The notes below the pieces were generated by a model. That model did no database searches. It was not told the origin of the DNA and saw only the letters and a program-made list of their open reading frames with translations. Both the position numbers and the translations under genes were made by a program. From NCBI RefSeq assembly GCF_000805675.1, contig NZ_JSEF01000006.1:124001-188000 (forward strand): DNA of 64,000 nucleotides, read 5' to 3'. Of this stretch, positions 19,157-28,285 are shown piece by piece. The first letter of the stretch is position 1. The number at the start of each line of letters is the position of its first letter. Source of the stretch: Corynebacterium minutissimum (GTDB lineage: Bacteria; Actinomycetota; Actinomycetes; Mycobacteriales; Mycobacteriaceae).

Positions 19157-20026
19157 CTACCCTGTGGGCCTCCAGAAGCCTTTGAAAGCCATCCCCATGT
19201 TGTTAGTGCGCAGTGGCCCAGTCTGTACCGGGCTGCCCGCTTCAACGATCTGTCCATCACCGGAGTACATGGCGACGTGCCCATCCCACACCACGAGGTC
19301 CCCCGGTTGTAGCTCCTCGGCGCTGACTTGCCGGCCCACTGTCTGACTTTCCGCAGTCCGGGGCAGCTCCACTCCGGCTTGCCGCCACGCCCACTGCGTC
19401 AGTCCTGAACAATCGAAGTTTCCGTTGCCCGTTCCTCCCCATCCATAGGGCGTTCCCACCTGTGATAGGGCTGCTTGCGCGGCGGCTTGTCCCTGCTCGG
19501 AACCGCCTTCGACTGCAGGTTCTCGAAGCGCATGGCGCGCCACGGTGACATCAGTGCTGTCCTGGCGGCCGCGCACCGCGGGCCGTACGGCACGCTGACC
19601 GATCGGCACTAGGGGAGCGGCTGCCTGGAGTAGTTCTCCAGCAAGGCGTTTGATGCGCACCATGGCTTTGCCTATGTACTCCATGGCCAGAACCTGCAGT
19701 GCGGAACGCGCAGCGGCCTGAGCAGCCGGGTTCGGGATAAGTAATCCTAGCGCGAGCGGAAGGCCGCGCTGTAACAACTCAAATCCCAGTCCTACAAGGT
19801 CCCGAACCGTTGCTGAAATCAAACTCCGCGCGGAGCCCAGTGCCGAACGCACGGTGGAGATATCCTCGGCGGCCTGCCGGGAGACGTCGAAAAGCGCCTG
19901 CGGATCTCCATGCGCAATCTCCGCCAAGGGGCCCGCAGCAGTGAGATCCGGAACGATGGGCAATCCCACATTAGGCAGTTGTGCTGGCTGCAAGCGAGCG
20001 ATCTGGGCAATAGCTGATTCCAACAT
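19157..20026 (-). CDS. NlpC/P60 family peptidoglycan endopeptidase-like protein
   Basis: The 289-residue product has a helical N-terminal half with hydrophobic stretches (VRDLVGLGFELLQRGLPLALGLL) and a C-terminal NlpC/P60 domain (about residues 180-289). The catalytic Cys is in GNFDCSGLTQWAWRQAG and the His in VVWDGHVAMYSGDG. The fold normally cleaves D-Glu to diaminopimelate bonds in peptidoglycan stems. No classical signal peptide is seen, so export may depend on another route. Its ATG overlaps the TGA of the upstream small gene by one base (20026), which points to translational coupling and a shared function. Confidence 0.82.
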   Translation of the reverse strand: MLESAIAQIARLQPAQLPNVGLPIVPDLTAAGPLAEIAHGDPQALFDVSRQAAEDISTVRSALGSARSLISATVRDLVGLGFELLQRGLPLALGLLIPNPAAQAAARSALQVLAMEYIGKAMVRIKRLAGELLQAAAPLVPIGQRAVRPAVRGRQDSTDVTVARHALREPAVEGGSEQGQAAAQAALSQVGTPYGWGGTGNGNFDCSGLTQWAWRQAGVELPRTAESQTVGRQVSAEELQPGDLVVWDGHVAMYSGDGQIVEAGSPVQTGPLRTNNMGMAFKGFWRPTG

Positions 20027-20310
20027 CACAGACCCCCACACGCGCTGGCGAGCGCATGATCGGCATCCTCAGCCTCACGCGCCATGAGGAAACTAGACTC
20101 CGCCACCGCAGCGGCGTCAGCCCTGACCTGGGTAAGCCGAGCAGACAGGTTCTCTAAGGCTGCATCGAGTGCACTCGTAAAGCCCTGCAAGACGGGGTCA
20201 TTCGGCAACACAGGAGGGGGTGTAGGGGAGTCCTGGGAGGCTTCAACAAGCTCGTGCGCCAAGCGGCGCGTGTATTCGGTATCAATGCCAAAGGTATCGA
20301 AGTCAGTCAT
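20026..20310 (-). CDS. Small helical protein coupled to an NlpC/P60 gene (WXG100/EspC-like size)
   Basis: A 94-residue acidic, alanine-rich protein predicted to be two helices around a Pro-rich turn (SPTPPPVLPNDP). No signal peptide or cysteine is present apart from one near the C terminus. Length, helical pattern and pairing with a cell-wall hydrolase recall small ESX-type substrates, but no WXG motif is present, so this comparison is only suggestive. Its TGA overlaps the ATG of the NlpC/P60 gene. Confidence 0.65.
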   Translation of the reverse strand: MTDFDTFGIDTEYTRRLAHELVEASQDSPTPPPVLPNDPVLQGFTSALDAALENLSARLTQVRADAAAVAESSFLMAREAEDADHALASACGGL

Positions 20311-20371
20311 GTCCTATTAGACTGCCCAACCTGCCAATCGGTTCCCGCACAACTCTTATAGAGTGGTGGTC

Positions 20372-21007
20372 ATGGATATCCACGTTGTAGACCACCCCCT
20401 CGCCACATCCCGCCTCACGCTTATGCGCGATGCCCGCAGCGACAACGCCGCTTTTCGTGCTGCCCTGCGTGACCTCGGCGCCATGCTTGTCTACGAGGCA
20501 GCCCGCGACCTCCCCGTTGAGCATTTCGACTGCACGACTCCCGTTGCTACTGCAGACGGCACGCGCCTGCAGGACCCGCCGATTGTCGTCCCCATCATTC
20601 GCGCTGGCCTGGGCATGGTCGACCCAGCCCTGTCGATGATTCCTGATGCCCAAGTGGGCTTCATCGGCATGGCGCGCGATGAGACGACGCACCAGCCAGT
20701 CCCGTACCTTGAGGCCTTGCCGGAGGATCTCAGCGGCCGCAGTGTTTTCGTCGTGGACCCCATGCTCGCCACGGGTGGCTCCCTCTTGCACTCCCTCAAG
20801 TTGTTGGCAGACCGCGGTGCCACCGATATCACCGCCATTTGCATGGTTTCCGCGCAGCCGGGTGTGGATGCCCTCGCTAACTCTGGCCTGCCGGTTCGCC
20901 TCGTGACAGCGGCCATCGATCCCGAGCTCAACGACGATGCCTACATCGTTCCTGGCTTGGGTGATGCCGGCGACCGCCTTTACGGTCCGCGCAATATCGA
21001 CCTTTAA
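20372..21007 (+). CDS. upp: Uracil phosphoribosyltransferase
   Basis: Pyrimidine-salvage enzyme making UMP from uracil and PRPP. The product is 211 residues from ATG at 20372, the usual length. The PRPP-binding loop is [14 protein letters not shown] (about residue 128), the early segment is [13 protein letters not shown], and the C-terminal uracil-binding region is [15 protein letters not shown]. An upstream in-frame GTG at 20363 is rejected because TAGAGT (20359-20364) is a -10 box 7 nt before the ATG. No ribosome-binding site is seen, so it is probably leaderless. Confidence 0.97.
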   Translation: MDIHVVDHPLATSRLTLMRDARSDNAAFRAALRDLGAMLVYEAARDLPVEHFDCTTPVATADGTRLQDPPIVVPIIRAGLGMVDPALSMIPDAQVGFIGMARDETTHQPVPYLEALPEDLSGRSVFVVDPMLATGGSLLHSLKLLADRGATDITAICMVSAQPGVDALANSGLPVRLVTAAIDPELNDDAYIVPGLGDAGDRLYGPRNIDL

Positions 21008-21125
21008 CAGGTGCCTTGGGAAACCGCAGACCACTCAGTATATCTAGGTCTGACCTGCCCGGCTAACTGAACCGCATGGTCTAGTTGTAGACTCTTCCCC
21101 ATAGAAAACCATGGAGGAGGAAGCA

Positions 21126-22307
21126 GTGATCTCAGATTATGTGAGTGAGTGGTTCACCAACCACCGCGCAGAGGTCATCGCGTGGCGCCGTCATATTCAC
21201 CGCCACCCGGAAACCTCCAACAATGAGGTGGAAACCACTCGCTTCCTCGCCCGCACCCTGCGTGAGTATGGCCTGGAGCCGCAGCTCTTTCCTGAGACCG
21301 GACTCATGGTGGACATCGGTCCTGACACGGAACTTGGCCGTTTGGCATTCCGTGCGGACATCGATGCTCTTCCGGTTACTGAGGTCACCGGGCTCGAGTA
21401 CACCTCTGAAGTGCCCGGTGTTATGCATGCGTGTGGCCATGACATTCACACCACCATTGCGCTGGCCACTGCCTGTGCGTTGGCCGATTTTCACCGCGAG
21501 CACCCCCTTGACTTTGGCATCCGCGTGATTTTCCAGCCCGCCGAGGAAGTGTGGGTCGGCGGTGCCACTGATGTCATTGAATGGGGCGCGCTCGAAGGTG
21601 TGAACTCGATTTTCGCCGTCCATGTCGAGCCCAAGCTTCGCGTCGGACGCATTGGCGTTCGTGCGGGCGCTATCACCTCGGCTACCGATGTGGTTGAAAT
21701 CAACGTGACGGGCCCTGGTGGTCACACCTCGCGCCCACACTTGTCGGCGGACGTCGTCTATGCGCTGGGCAAGCTCCTGACTGATTTGCCGGGTCTGTTG
21801 TCGCGCCGCGTTGACCCCCGTACCGGTACGGTGCTGGTCTTTGGCCAGGTCAATTCAGGATATGCGCCGAATGCCATTCCGGAGACCGGTACCGTGTCTG
21901 GCACCATGCGCACCGCGGACATTGGCATCTGGCGTGAGATGCAGACTCTGTTCTCTAAACTCGTGGAGCAGGTTCTGGCGCCGTTGGGCGTTGAGCACGA
22001 GTTGGTCTACCACCGAGGGGTTCCGCCGGTGCTTAATGACGACGTCTCGACCGCCCTCCTCGCCAGCGCTGCCCAAGCCATCGACCCACAAGCCGTGGTC
22101 CAGGCGCCGCAGTCTTCCGGCGGTGAGGATTTCTCCTGGTACCTCGAGAAGGTTCCCGGCTCCATGGCCCGTCTTGGCTGCTGGTCTGGCGAAGGTGAGC
22201 AGCACGATCTCCACATGGGTGATTTGGCTCCAGACGAACGGGCAATCGGCGTGGGCGTCAAGCTCTTTGGGTCAGTGGCGGAACAGTTCGCCAACGTGGA
22301 GGATTAG
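21126..22307 (+). CDS. M20D amidohydrolase (hippurate hydrolase / N-acyl amino acid hydrolase-like)
   Basis: A 393-residue zinc or manganese-dependent amidohydrolase that splits an acyl or aminoacyl amide; the exact substrate is not evident. Family motifs are RRHIHRHPETSNNEVET, FRADIDALPV, MHACGHDIHT, FQPAEEVWVGG and GGEDFSWYLEKVPG, with the metal-binding Cys/His/Glu residues in place. The GTG at 21126 is preferred over ATG at 21111 because the latter overlaps the strong GGAGGAGG ribosome-binding site. It is encoded downstream of upp in the same direction with a 118-base gap. Confidence 0.88.
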   Translation: MISDYVSEWFTNHRAEVIAWRRHIHRHPETSNNEVETTRFLARTLREYGLEPQLFPETGLMVDIGPDTELGRLAFRADIDALPVTEVTGLEYTSEVPGVMHACGHDIHTTIALATACALADFHREHPLDFGIRVIFQPAEEVWVGGATDVIEWGALEGVNSIFAVHVEPKLRVGRIGVRAGAITSATDVVEINVTGPGGHTSRPHLSADVVYALGKLLTDLPGLLSRRVDPRTGTVLVFGQVNSGYAPNAIPETGTVSGTMRTADIGIWREMQTLFSKLVEQVLAPLGVEHELVYHRGVPPVLNDDVSTALLASAAQAIDPQAVVQAPQSSGGEDFSWYLEKVPGSMARLGCWSGEGEQHDLHMGDLAPDERAIGVGVKLFGSVAEQFANVED

Positions 22308-22364
22308 GGACTTAAGCATTACACTGTGACACGGATTTCCCAGAATTTAATTTAAGGAGCGACA

Positions 22365-23789
22365 TTGTCACAGGAAGCCCCCCGCATCGTAATCATTGGT
22401 GGAGGCCCCGCTGGCTACGAGGCCGCGACTGCCGGCGCCAAGTACGGCGCACATATTACGTTGGTTGAGGAACAGGGCCCTGGTGGCTCCTCCGTTCTTT
22501 TGGACTGTGTTCCCTCGAAGTCCTTTATTGCTGGCGCCAATATCCGCACCGACTTCCGCCGCGCGGATGACATGGGCCTGAATCACGAGCTCGGTTCGCT
22601 GCAACTCAACCTGCAGGCGCTCAATGGGCGCGTGCAGGCGCTGGCCGCTAATCAGTCCCGTGACGTGCGTGCGGGCCTAGAAAAGATCGGCGTTCAGGTT
22701 ATCGATGGCCGTGCCGCATTCTCCGAAGACCAGCACGGTGTGAAAGGTGCAGCTCACAAGGTCGATGTCACCCATAAGGATGGCACCACCGAAACCCTTG
22801 AGGCGGACCTTGTCCTCGTGGCCACCGGTGCCACCCCACGTATCCTGCCGGGCGCGCAGCCGGATGGCGAGCGCATCCTGACCTGGCAGCAGGTCTATGA
22901 CCTCAAGGAGGAACCGGAGCACCTCATTGTGGTCGGTTCCGGTGTGACCGGTGCGGAGTTCGTGTCCGCCTTTGCGGAGATGGGCGTGCGCGTGACCATG
23001 GTGGCCTCCCGCGACCGCATTCTGCCGCACGATGACGCCGATGCTGCCGACGTCCTCGAGACTGTCCTCGCCGAGCGTGGCGTGGAACTGGAGAAGAACT
23101 GCCGCGTGGAGACAGTCTCCCGTACTGAAGACGGCAACGTTGTGGTCAAGACCCAGGACGGTCGCGAAATCCACGGCTCCCACGTCATTATGTCCATTGG
23201 TTCCATCCCGAATACCAAGGACCTAGGCCTTGAGCACGTCGGCGTGGCCACCACGAAATCCGGCCACATCGAGGTGGACCGCGTCTCCCGCACCAACGTT
23301 GCCGGTATTTACGCCGCTGGTGACTGCTCCGACCTGTTCCCGCTGGCTTCCGTTGCTGCGATGCAGGGTCGTATCGCGATGTACCACTCCCTGGGTGAGG
23401 GCGTGTCCCCGCTGCGTCTGAAGACCGTGGCCACCGCCGTGTTTACCCGGCCGGAGATTGCCGCTGTGGGCTTTACCCAGGCTGAGATTGAGGCCGGCGA
23501 GGTTGCTGCCCGCACCGTCATGATGCCGCTGAACACCAACCCGCGCGCCAAGATGCGCTCGCTGCAGCACGGCTTTGTCAAGCTCTTCTGCCGTGCGACC
23601 TCCGGCCGCGTCATCGGTGGCGTGATCGTTGCTCCGACTGCCTCCGAGCTCATCCTGCCCATCGCGGTTGCCGTGACCAACCAGCTCACCGTGAACCAGC
23701 TGGCAGATTCCTTGGCGGTCTACCCGTCCCTGTCCGGCACCATCACCGAGGCCGCCCGCCGCCTGGTTGCCCACGACGATCTGGAGTAG
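22365..23789 (+). CDS. lpdA: LpdA-type FAD-dependent NAD(P)H oxidoreductase, not a classical E3 subunit
   Basis: A 474-residue flavoprotein of the pyridine nucleotide-disulfide reductase family: FAD site IVIIGGGPAGYEAATAGAKYG, NAD(P) site LIVVGSGVTGAEFVSAF and the second FAD segment GIYAAGDCSD. The redox pair is incomplete. The usual CxxxxC is SxxxxC here (GSSVLLDCVPSKS; Ser43, Cys48), and the C-terminal HPxxxE reads YPSLSGT. The same losses are known for the mycobacterial Rv3303c quinone-reductase type, so lipoamide dehydrogenase activity is unlikely. The gene occupies the C. glutamicum lpdA position before the methylcitrate locus. The start is TTG at 22365 after AAGGAG. Confidence 0.85.
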   Translation: MSQEAPRIVIIGGGPAGYEAATAGAKYGAHITLVEEQGPGGSSVLLDCVPSKSFIAGANIRTDFRRADDMGLNHELGSLQLNLQALNGRVQALAANQSRDVRAGLEKIGVQVIDGRAAFSEDQHGVKGAAHKVDVTHKDGTTETLEADLVLVATGATPRILPGAQPDGERILTWQQVYDLKEEPEHLIVVGSGVTGAEFVSAFAEMGVRVTMVASRDRILPHDDADAADVLETVLAERGVELEKNCRVETVSRTEDGNVVVKTQDGREIHGSHVIMSIGSIPNTKDLGLEHVGVATTKSGHIEVDRVSRTNVAGIYAAGDCSDLFPLASVAAMQGRIAMYHSLGEGVSPLRLKTVATAVFTRPEIAAVGFTQAEIEAGEVAARTVMMPLNTNPRAKMRSLQHGFVKLFCRATSGRVIGGVIVAPTASELILPIAVAVTNQLTVNQLADSLAVYPSLSGTITEAARRLVAHDDLE

Positions 23790-23833
23790 ACACTGCTCAA
23801 ACGCCCCCGAGGGCGGCCCCGACGGCACAAATT

Positions 23834-23864
23834 AAAGGCAGCTGGTCAGACCAGCTGCCTTTTT
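23834..23864. terminator. Strong bidirectional terminator between lpdA and a convergent small gene
   Basis: Perfect arms AAAGGCAGCTGGT and ACCAGCTGCCTTT with a 3-nt loop, followed by TTTTT on the plus strand and, on the minus strand, by AATT. It ends lpdA and probably also the convergent membrane-protein gene. Confidence 0.93.
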
Positions 23865-23900
23865 GCTGCGCTTTCTCCGTGCTTTTGCCGCTCCCGCGGC

Positions 23901-24230
23901 CTAGGCCCGGGCCAGGAAGAGGTAGGCCAGCAGCGCGATAAAGCCCACGGCCAGGGCCGCCAGGCCCGTCAGGTTGATGGACGCGGTGCCGGTCAGTGCG
24001 ATGAAGGACCCCACTCCCGCGATGATGAGCGCGGCGCCGAGGCCGCCCACAATTTTCGGCATCCGCGGCGCTTGCGGGCGGGCCAGGATGGCCACGAGTG
24101 CTGCCACCGTGACTACCAACGCTACCCATTCCATTACTCGAAAAGCTGTACCAAACTCCATGGACATGCAAGCGATCGCGACAACAATCGATAAGAGCGA
24201 GAGAAAGCATAAAACTCTTGCATTTGTCAC
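23901..24230 (-). CDS. Small four-helix membrane protein
   Basis: A 109-residue hydrophobic protein with four predicted helices (LCFLSLLSIVVAIACM, MEWVALVVTVAALVAILA, IVGGLGAALIIAGVGSFIAL and LTGLAALAVGFIALLAYLF). The start is GTG at 24230 with GGAG upstream. It lies downstream of prpR in the same direction, 96 bases away. I recognise no family. It may be cotranscribed with prpR, but nothing shows a functional link. Confidence 0.65.
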   Translation of the reverse strand: MTNARVLCFLSLLSIVVAIACMSMEFGTAFRVMEWVALVVTVAALVAILARPQAPRMPKIVGGLGAALIIAGVGSFIALTGTASINLTGLAALAVGFIALLAYLFLARA

Positions 24231-24326
24231 CTAAATCATCTCCAATCCGGTGCTCAACACGGTACCGGTGTGGCTGTTACTCATCAACTCGAAATAGTGT
24301 TTTCTTCGATACAAATGTCTTTTTGC

Positions 24327-25643
24327 CTATATGTGCAGGCCGTTGGGGCTGGCGTTGAGATCGTGGTGCGCCTCGACGCCGGACTGCGGGAAAGCACGCT
24401 GGGGGCAGACGCTGCGCGGGCAGGTGGTGCACCCGGGCCCGATGGGGGTGGCGGCGGCCGGGTTGAGGTTGAGGGCGTCGGAGTAGATGAGCCGGTGGGC
24501 CTGGGAGATGTCGCAGCCCAGGCCGACGGAGAACTCCTTGCGCGGGGTGCCAAAGGGCTGGACCTGGCCCTGGATGTGGCGGGCGATCCACAGGTAGCTG
24601 TGCCCGTCGGGCATGGTGGCGACCTGGCGGGTGATGCGGTTGGGGGTCTCGAAGGCCCGGTGGACCACCCACAGCGGGCAGGAGCCGCCGGAGCGGGAGA
24701 AGTGGAAGCTGGTGGCGGACTGGCGCTTGGAGATATTGCCCGCGCGGTCGGTGCGGATGAAAAAGAACGGCACACCCTGGGCGCCGGGGCGCTGGAGGGT
24801 GGCTAGCCGCTGGGCGGTGGCTTCGAAGCTGGTGCCGAAGGCGGTGGCGAGGCGCTCGACGTCGTAGCGGAAGTCCTCGGCCTGCTCGAGGAAGGCGGTA
24901 TACGGCATGGTCACGGCGGCGGCGAAGTACTGGGCCAGGCCGTAGGTGGCCAGGTCGCGGGAGTCGGCATCGGCCAGCTCGGAGACCAGGTTGTCCATGA
25001 CCTCGCGGTAGGCCAGCAGGCAGTACTGGAGGGCCATCTGGAAGCACAGCTGGGCATCGGTCAGCCCGTCCTGCAGGTCCAGCTGCCGGGTCTCAGGGTC
25101 GTAGTGGCGGCGCAGGTGGGGGCCGGCCGCGCGGAAGCGGACCTGCACGCCGAGCTCGTGGTCGAGCAGCGTAGACAGCTGGGTCAGGCGGAACAGGCTG
25201 TCGCCCAGCCGGCCGGAGAGCTCCTCGGCCAGGACGTCGAGCTCGTGGATGTAGTTGTTGGCGTCGTAGAAGAAATCGCGCACGACCTCGTAGGAGCCGG
25301 CGGGCCGGGAGTCCGGCACGCGCCGGGCGATGTCGACGAGCTCCGGCATGAGCTCGGGGTAGCGGGCGGCGATTTCGGAGATCGTGGACTCGGGCGCCTG
25401 GGGGAAGATGGCGCGCAGATCGGAGATGGTGCGCACGTCTTTGACTGGCGAGAAGTAGGTCGGGTCCACGTCGAAGCGCTGTGTGAGCTGCATGAGAACA
25501 GTGACCGTAAGGGGACGTTGATCGTTTTCCAGTTGATTGAGATAGCTCGTGGACAGGCCAAGTTGCTTGGCCATGGCCGCTTGAGTGAGCCCGCGTTCCT
25601 TGCGCAGCGCGTGGATTCTCGCCCCCGCGTAGTGCTTAGTCAT
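24327..25643 (-). CDS. prpR: Transcriptional regulator of methylcitrate genes (PrpR/RamB family)
   Basis: The 438-residue product has an N-terminal XRE helix-turn-helix (IHALRKERGLTQAAMAKQLGLSTSYLNQLE) followed by an ImmA/IrrE-type region (CFQMALQYCLLAYREVMDNLV) and a C-terminal cysteine cluster (CTTCPRSVCPQRAF plus GLGCDI). In the mycobacterial relatives such cysteines can hold an iron-sulfur centre. Divergent placement next to prpDBC matches C. glutamicum PrpR, an activator of that operon, and argues against calling it RamB. The ATG at 25643 is chosen; an upstream extension to 25688 lacks support. It probably also controls its own gene, since the intergenic box is shared. Confidence 0.88.
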   Translation of the reverse strand: MTKHYAGARIHALRKERGLTQAAMAKQLGLSTSYLNQLENDQRPLTVTVLMQLTQRFDVDPTYFSPVKDVRTISDLRAIFPQAPESTISEIAARYPELMPELVDIARRVPDSRPAGSYEVVRDFFYDANNYIHELDVLAEELSGRLGDSLFRLTQLSTLLDHELGVQVRFRAAGPHLRRHYDPETRQLDLQDGLTDAQLCFQMALQYCLLAYREVMDNLVSELADADSRDLATYGLAQYFAAAVTMPYTAFLEQAEDFRYDVERLATAFGTSFEATAQRLATLQRPGAQGVPFFFIRTDRAGNISKRQSATSFHFSRSGGSCPLWVVHRAFETPNRITRQVATMPDGHSYLWIARHIQGQVQPFGTPRKEFSVGLGCDISQAHRLIYSDALNLNPAAATPIGPGCTTCPRSVCPQRAFPQSGVEAHHDLNASPNGLHI

Positions 25644-25690
25644 CTCTCGAATCCTCCGAAAATGCCGCATGAACTGCACGTTCCACAAGT

Positions 25691-25716
25691 TTTGCTAATA
25701 GCGCAAAGACTTGCAA
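25691..25716. promoter_or_regulatory. Candidate PrpR/RamB-type operator between prpR and prpD
   Basis: TTTGC (25691-25695) and GCAAA (25703-25707) form an inverted repeat with 7 nt between, followed by TTGCAA at 25711-25716. RamB-family proteins bind TTTGCAAA-like boxes, so these half-sites in the 169-base divergent gap are good candidates. Confidence 0.55.
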
Positions 25717-25812
25717 CAGATTTCCACAGTTTACACATGTGGCAGGCCACACGCTCGGATAATTAGTGTGATGGCTATCGCAGTCGCAGTCATTGCCTAG
25801 GAGGAGAACACG

Positions 25813-27324
25813 TTGATTAACCACGAAGTACGGACCCACAAGTCTGCCGAAGACTTTCCCATCGAAGAGCATCTCGCACACAAGATTGCCAAGGTAGCCG
25901 CCGATCCCGTTGAGGTTCCGGCCGAGACCACCGAGATGATTATTAACCGCATCATCGACAACGCCAGTGTTGCAGTGGCCTCAGCTACGCGTCGCCCTGT
26001 GACCTCGGCGCGAGTGATTGCGCAGGCCCATGAGACGTCGGAAAGCGGCGCCACCATCTTCGGAGTTGACGGTACCTACTCCGCCGAGTGGGCAGCATTG
26101 GCCAACGGCACTGCCGTGCGTGAGCTGGACTACCACGACACCTTCCTTGCTGCCGACTACTCCCACCCAGGCGATAACATCCCGCCGATTCTCGCCGTGG
26201 CTCAGCACAAGGGCCTGACCGGCAAGGACCTTATCCGCGGCTTGGCCACCGGCTACGAAATCCAGGTCAACCTGGTCAAGGGGATTTGCCTGCACGAGTG
26301 GAAGATTGACCACGTAGCACACCTTGGTCCGTCCGTCGCTGCGGGTATCGGCACCATGCTGAACCTCGACGTGGACACCATCTACCAGGCCATCGGCCAG
26401 GCGCTACACACCACCACCGCCACCCGCCAGTCCCGCAAGGGCCTCATTTCCTCCTGGAAGGCCTACGCCCCAGCGTTCGCTGGCAAGATGGCCATCGAGG
26501 CAGTGGACCGCTCCATGCGCGGCGAGGGTGCCCCGGCTCCAATCTGGGAAGGCGAAGACGGCTTCATCGCCTGGATGCTCCATTCCCCAGAACGCACCTA
26601 CACCGTCCCACTGCCGGCCGAAGGTGAAGAAAAGCGTGCCATCCTGGACACCTACACCAAGGAGCACTCCGCGGAGTACCAGGCACAGGCCCCGATCGAC
26701 ATGGCCTTTGCCCTCAAGAAGACCCTCGCAGAGAAGGGCCTGAAGACCGAGGACATCGAGTCCATTGTCCTGCACACCTCGCACCACACGCACTACGTCA
26801 TCGGCACCGGTGCTAACGACCCGCAGAAGATGGATCCGAACGCCTCCCGCGAGACCCTGGATCACTCCATTATGTACATCTTCGCTGTGGCCCTCCAGGA
26901 CGGTGAGTGGGACTACGAGACCTCCTACTCTGATGAGCGCAAGCACCGCCAGGACACTATCGACCTGTGGCACAAGATTTCCACCGTCGAGGACCCGGAG
27001 TGGACCCGCCGCTACCACTCCAACGATTTGGAGGAGAAGGCTTTCGGCGGCAAGGCCGTCATCACCTTCAAGGACGGCACCGTGATTGAGGATGAGCGCG
27101 CGGTGGCCGACGCCCACCCGCTCGGCGCCCGCCCCTTCGGCCGCGAGGAGTACATCAACAAGTTCAAGAAGCTCGCCGCCGGCAAGGTCTCGGAGGAGGA
27201 GCAGGAGCGCTTCCTTGCCGCGGTACAGGACCTGGAGAACCTCACGGACCTCAACGAGCTCAACGTTCGCCTCACCGACGAAGCACTCGCCACCGCACCT
27301 GAGACCCCGAAGGGAGTGTTCTAA
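25813..27324 (+). CDS. prpD: 2-Methylcitrate dehydratase
   Basis: Second step of the methylcitrate cycle: dehydrates 2-methylcitrate during propionate breakdown. The 503-residue protein belongs to the MmgE/PrpD family and starts [29 protein letters not shown]. The family segments [25 protein letters not shown] and [17 protein letters not shown] are clear. The start is TTG at 25813 with an AGGAGG ribosome-binding site 8 bases upstream. It is the first gene of prpDBC; its TAA directly abuts the prpB ATG, so the two are translationally linked. Confidence 0.95.
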   Translation: MINHEVRTHKSAEDFPIEEHLAHKIAKVAADPVEVPAETTEMIINRIIDNASVAVASATRRPVTSARVIAQAHETSESGATIFGVDGTYSAEWAALANGTAVRELDYHDTFLAADYSHPGDNIPPILAVAQHKGLTGKDLIRGLATGYEIQVNLVKGICLHEWKIDHVAHLGPSVAAGIGTMLNLDVDTIYQAIGQALHTTTATRQSRKGLISSWKAYAPAFAGKMAIEAVDRSMRGEGAPAPIWEGEDGFIAWMLHSPERTYTVPLPAEGEEKRAILDTYTKEHSAEYQAQAPIDMAFALKKTLAEKGLKTEDIESIVLHTSHHTHYVIGTGANDPQKMDPNASRETLDHSIMYIFAVALQDGEWDYETSYSDERKHRQDTIDLWHKISTVEDPEWTRRYHSNDLEEKAFGGKAVITFKDGTVIEDERAVADAHPLGARPFGREEYINKFKKLAAGKVSEEEQERFLAAVQDLENLTDLNELNVRLTDEALATAPETPKGVF

Positions 27325-28257
27325 ATGGCTGGCCTGTTTGGTTCCACTATCAGCAATGCGGACAAGCGCAAGAGCTTTCGCGAGGCGCTGAACGCACCAG
27401 AAATCACCACGCTGCCGGGCGCGTTCAATCCGCTTACCGCGCGCCTCATTCAGGATCTCGGTGGCTTCGGCGGCGTCTATGTCTCCGGCGCGGTGCTGGC
27501 TAACGACCTGGGTCTCCCGGACATTGGACTGACCACGTTGACCGAGGTGGCACAGCGCGCCGGGCACATTGCTCGCGCCACGGACTTGCCGGTGCTTGTC
27601 GACGCCGACACGGGCTTCGGCGAACCCATGTCCGCCGCCCGCACGGTCGCAGCGCTGGAGGACGCTGGCCTGGCCGGCTGCCACCTAGAGGACCAGGTCA
27701 ATCCGAAGCGCTGCGGCCACCTCGATGGCAAGGAAGTGGTGCCGACGGATCTCATGGTGCGCCGCATCACCGCCGCCGTCAACGAGCGCCGCGATGAGAA
27801 CTTCATCATCTGTGCCCGCACGGATGCCGCCGGTATCCACGGCATTGATGACGCTATCGAGCGCGCCAAGGCCTACGCCGCTGCCGGCGCGGACCTCATC
27901 TTCACCGAGGCACTGTACTCGCCCGAGGACTTTGAAAAGTTCCGCGCCGCCGTGGATACCCCACTGCTGGCCAACATGACGGAGTTTGGCAAGACCGAGC
28001 TGCTGTCGGCTAAGCACATCGAAGACTTGGGCTACAACGCCGTCATCTGGCCGGTGTCCACCCTGCGCGTGGCCATGGGTGCTACCGAAGAATTCCTGCG
28101 CGACATGCAGGAAACCGGCCTGCAATCCGAGGAGTGGCTCGAGCGCATGCAGCACCGCTCCCGCCTCTACGAGCTGGTGCGCTACGACGAGTACAACGCC
28201 TTCGACCAGAGCGTGTTCACGTACTCCAAGGACAGCTACAAGCCCACTTTTGATTAA
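27325..28257 (+). CDS. prpB: 2-Methylisocitrate lyase
   Basis: Cleaves 2-methylisocitrate to pyruvate and succinate, the last step of the methylcitrate cycle. The 310-residue protein of the isocitrate lyase/PEP mutase superfamily carries the catalytic segment NPKRCGHLDGKEVV (about residue 130) and the metal-binding VDADTGFGEP (about 91). The ATG at 27325 immediately follows the prpD stop. prpC follows after 28 bases with its own AAAGGAG ribosome-binding site. Confidence 0.95.
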   Translation: MAGLFGSTISNADKRKSFREALNAPEITTLPGAFNPLTARLIQDLGGFGGVYVSGAVLANDLGLPDIGLTTLTEVAQRAGHIARATDLPVLVDADTGFGEPMSAARTVAALEDAGLAGCHLEDQVNPKRCGHLDGKEVVPTDLMVRRITAAVNERRDENFIICARTDAAGIHGIDDAIERAKAYAAAGADLIFTEALYSPEDFEKFRAAVDTPLLANMTEFGKTELLSAKHIEDLGYNAVIWPVSTLRVAMGATEEFLRDMQETGLQSEEWLERMQHRSRLYELVRYDEYNAFDQSVFTYSKDSYKPTFD

Positions 28258-28285
28258 AACCCCATAACTGCAAAGGAGAAATACC

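Noticed and set aside
22365-23789. Lipoamide dehydrogenase (E3) function
   Set aside because: The redox-active CxxxxC and the C-terminal HP pair are both altered.
24327-25643. RamB as the name of the regulator beside prpD
   Set aside because: It belongs to the same family, but the divergent position next to prpDBC fits PrpR, and ramB is known elsewhere in C. glutamicum.
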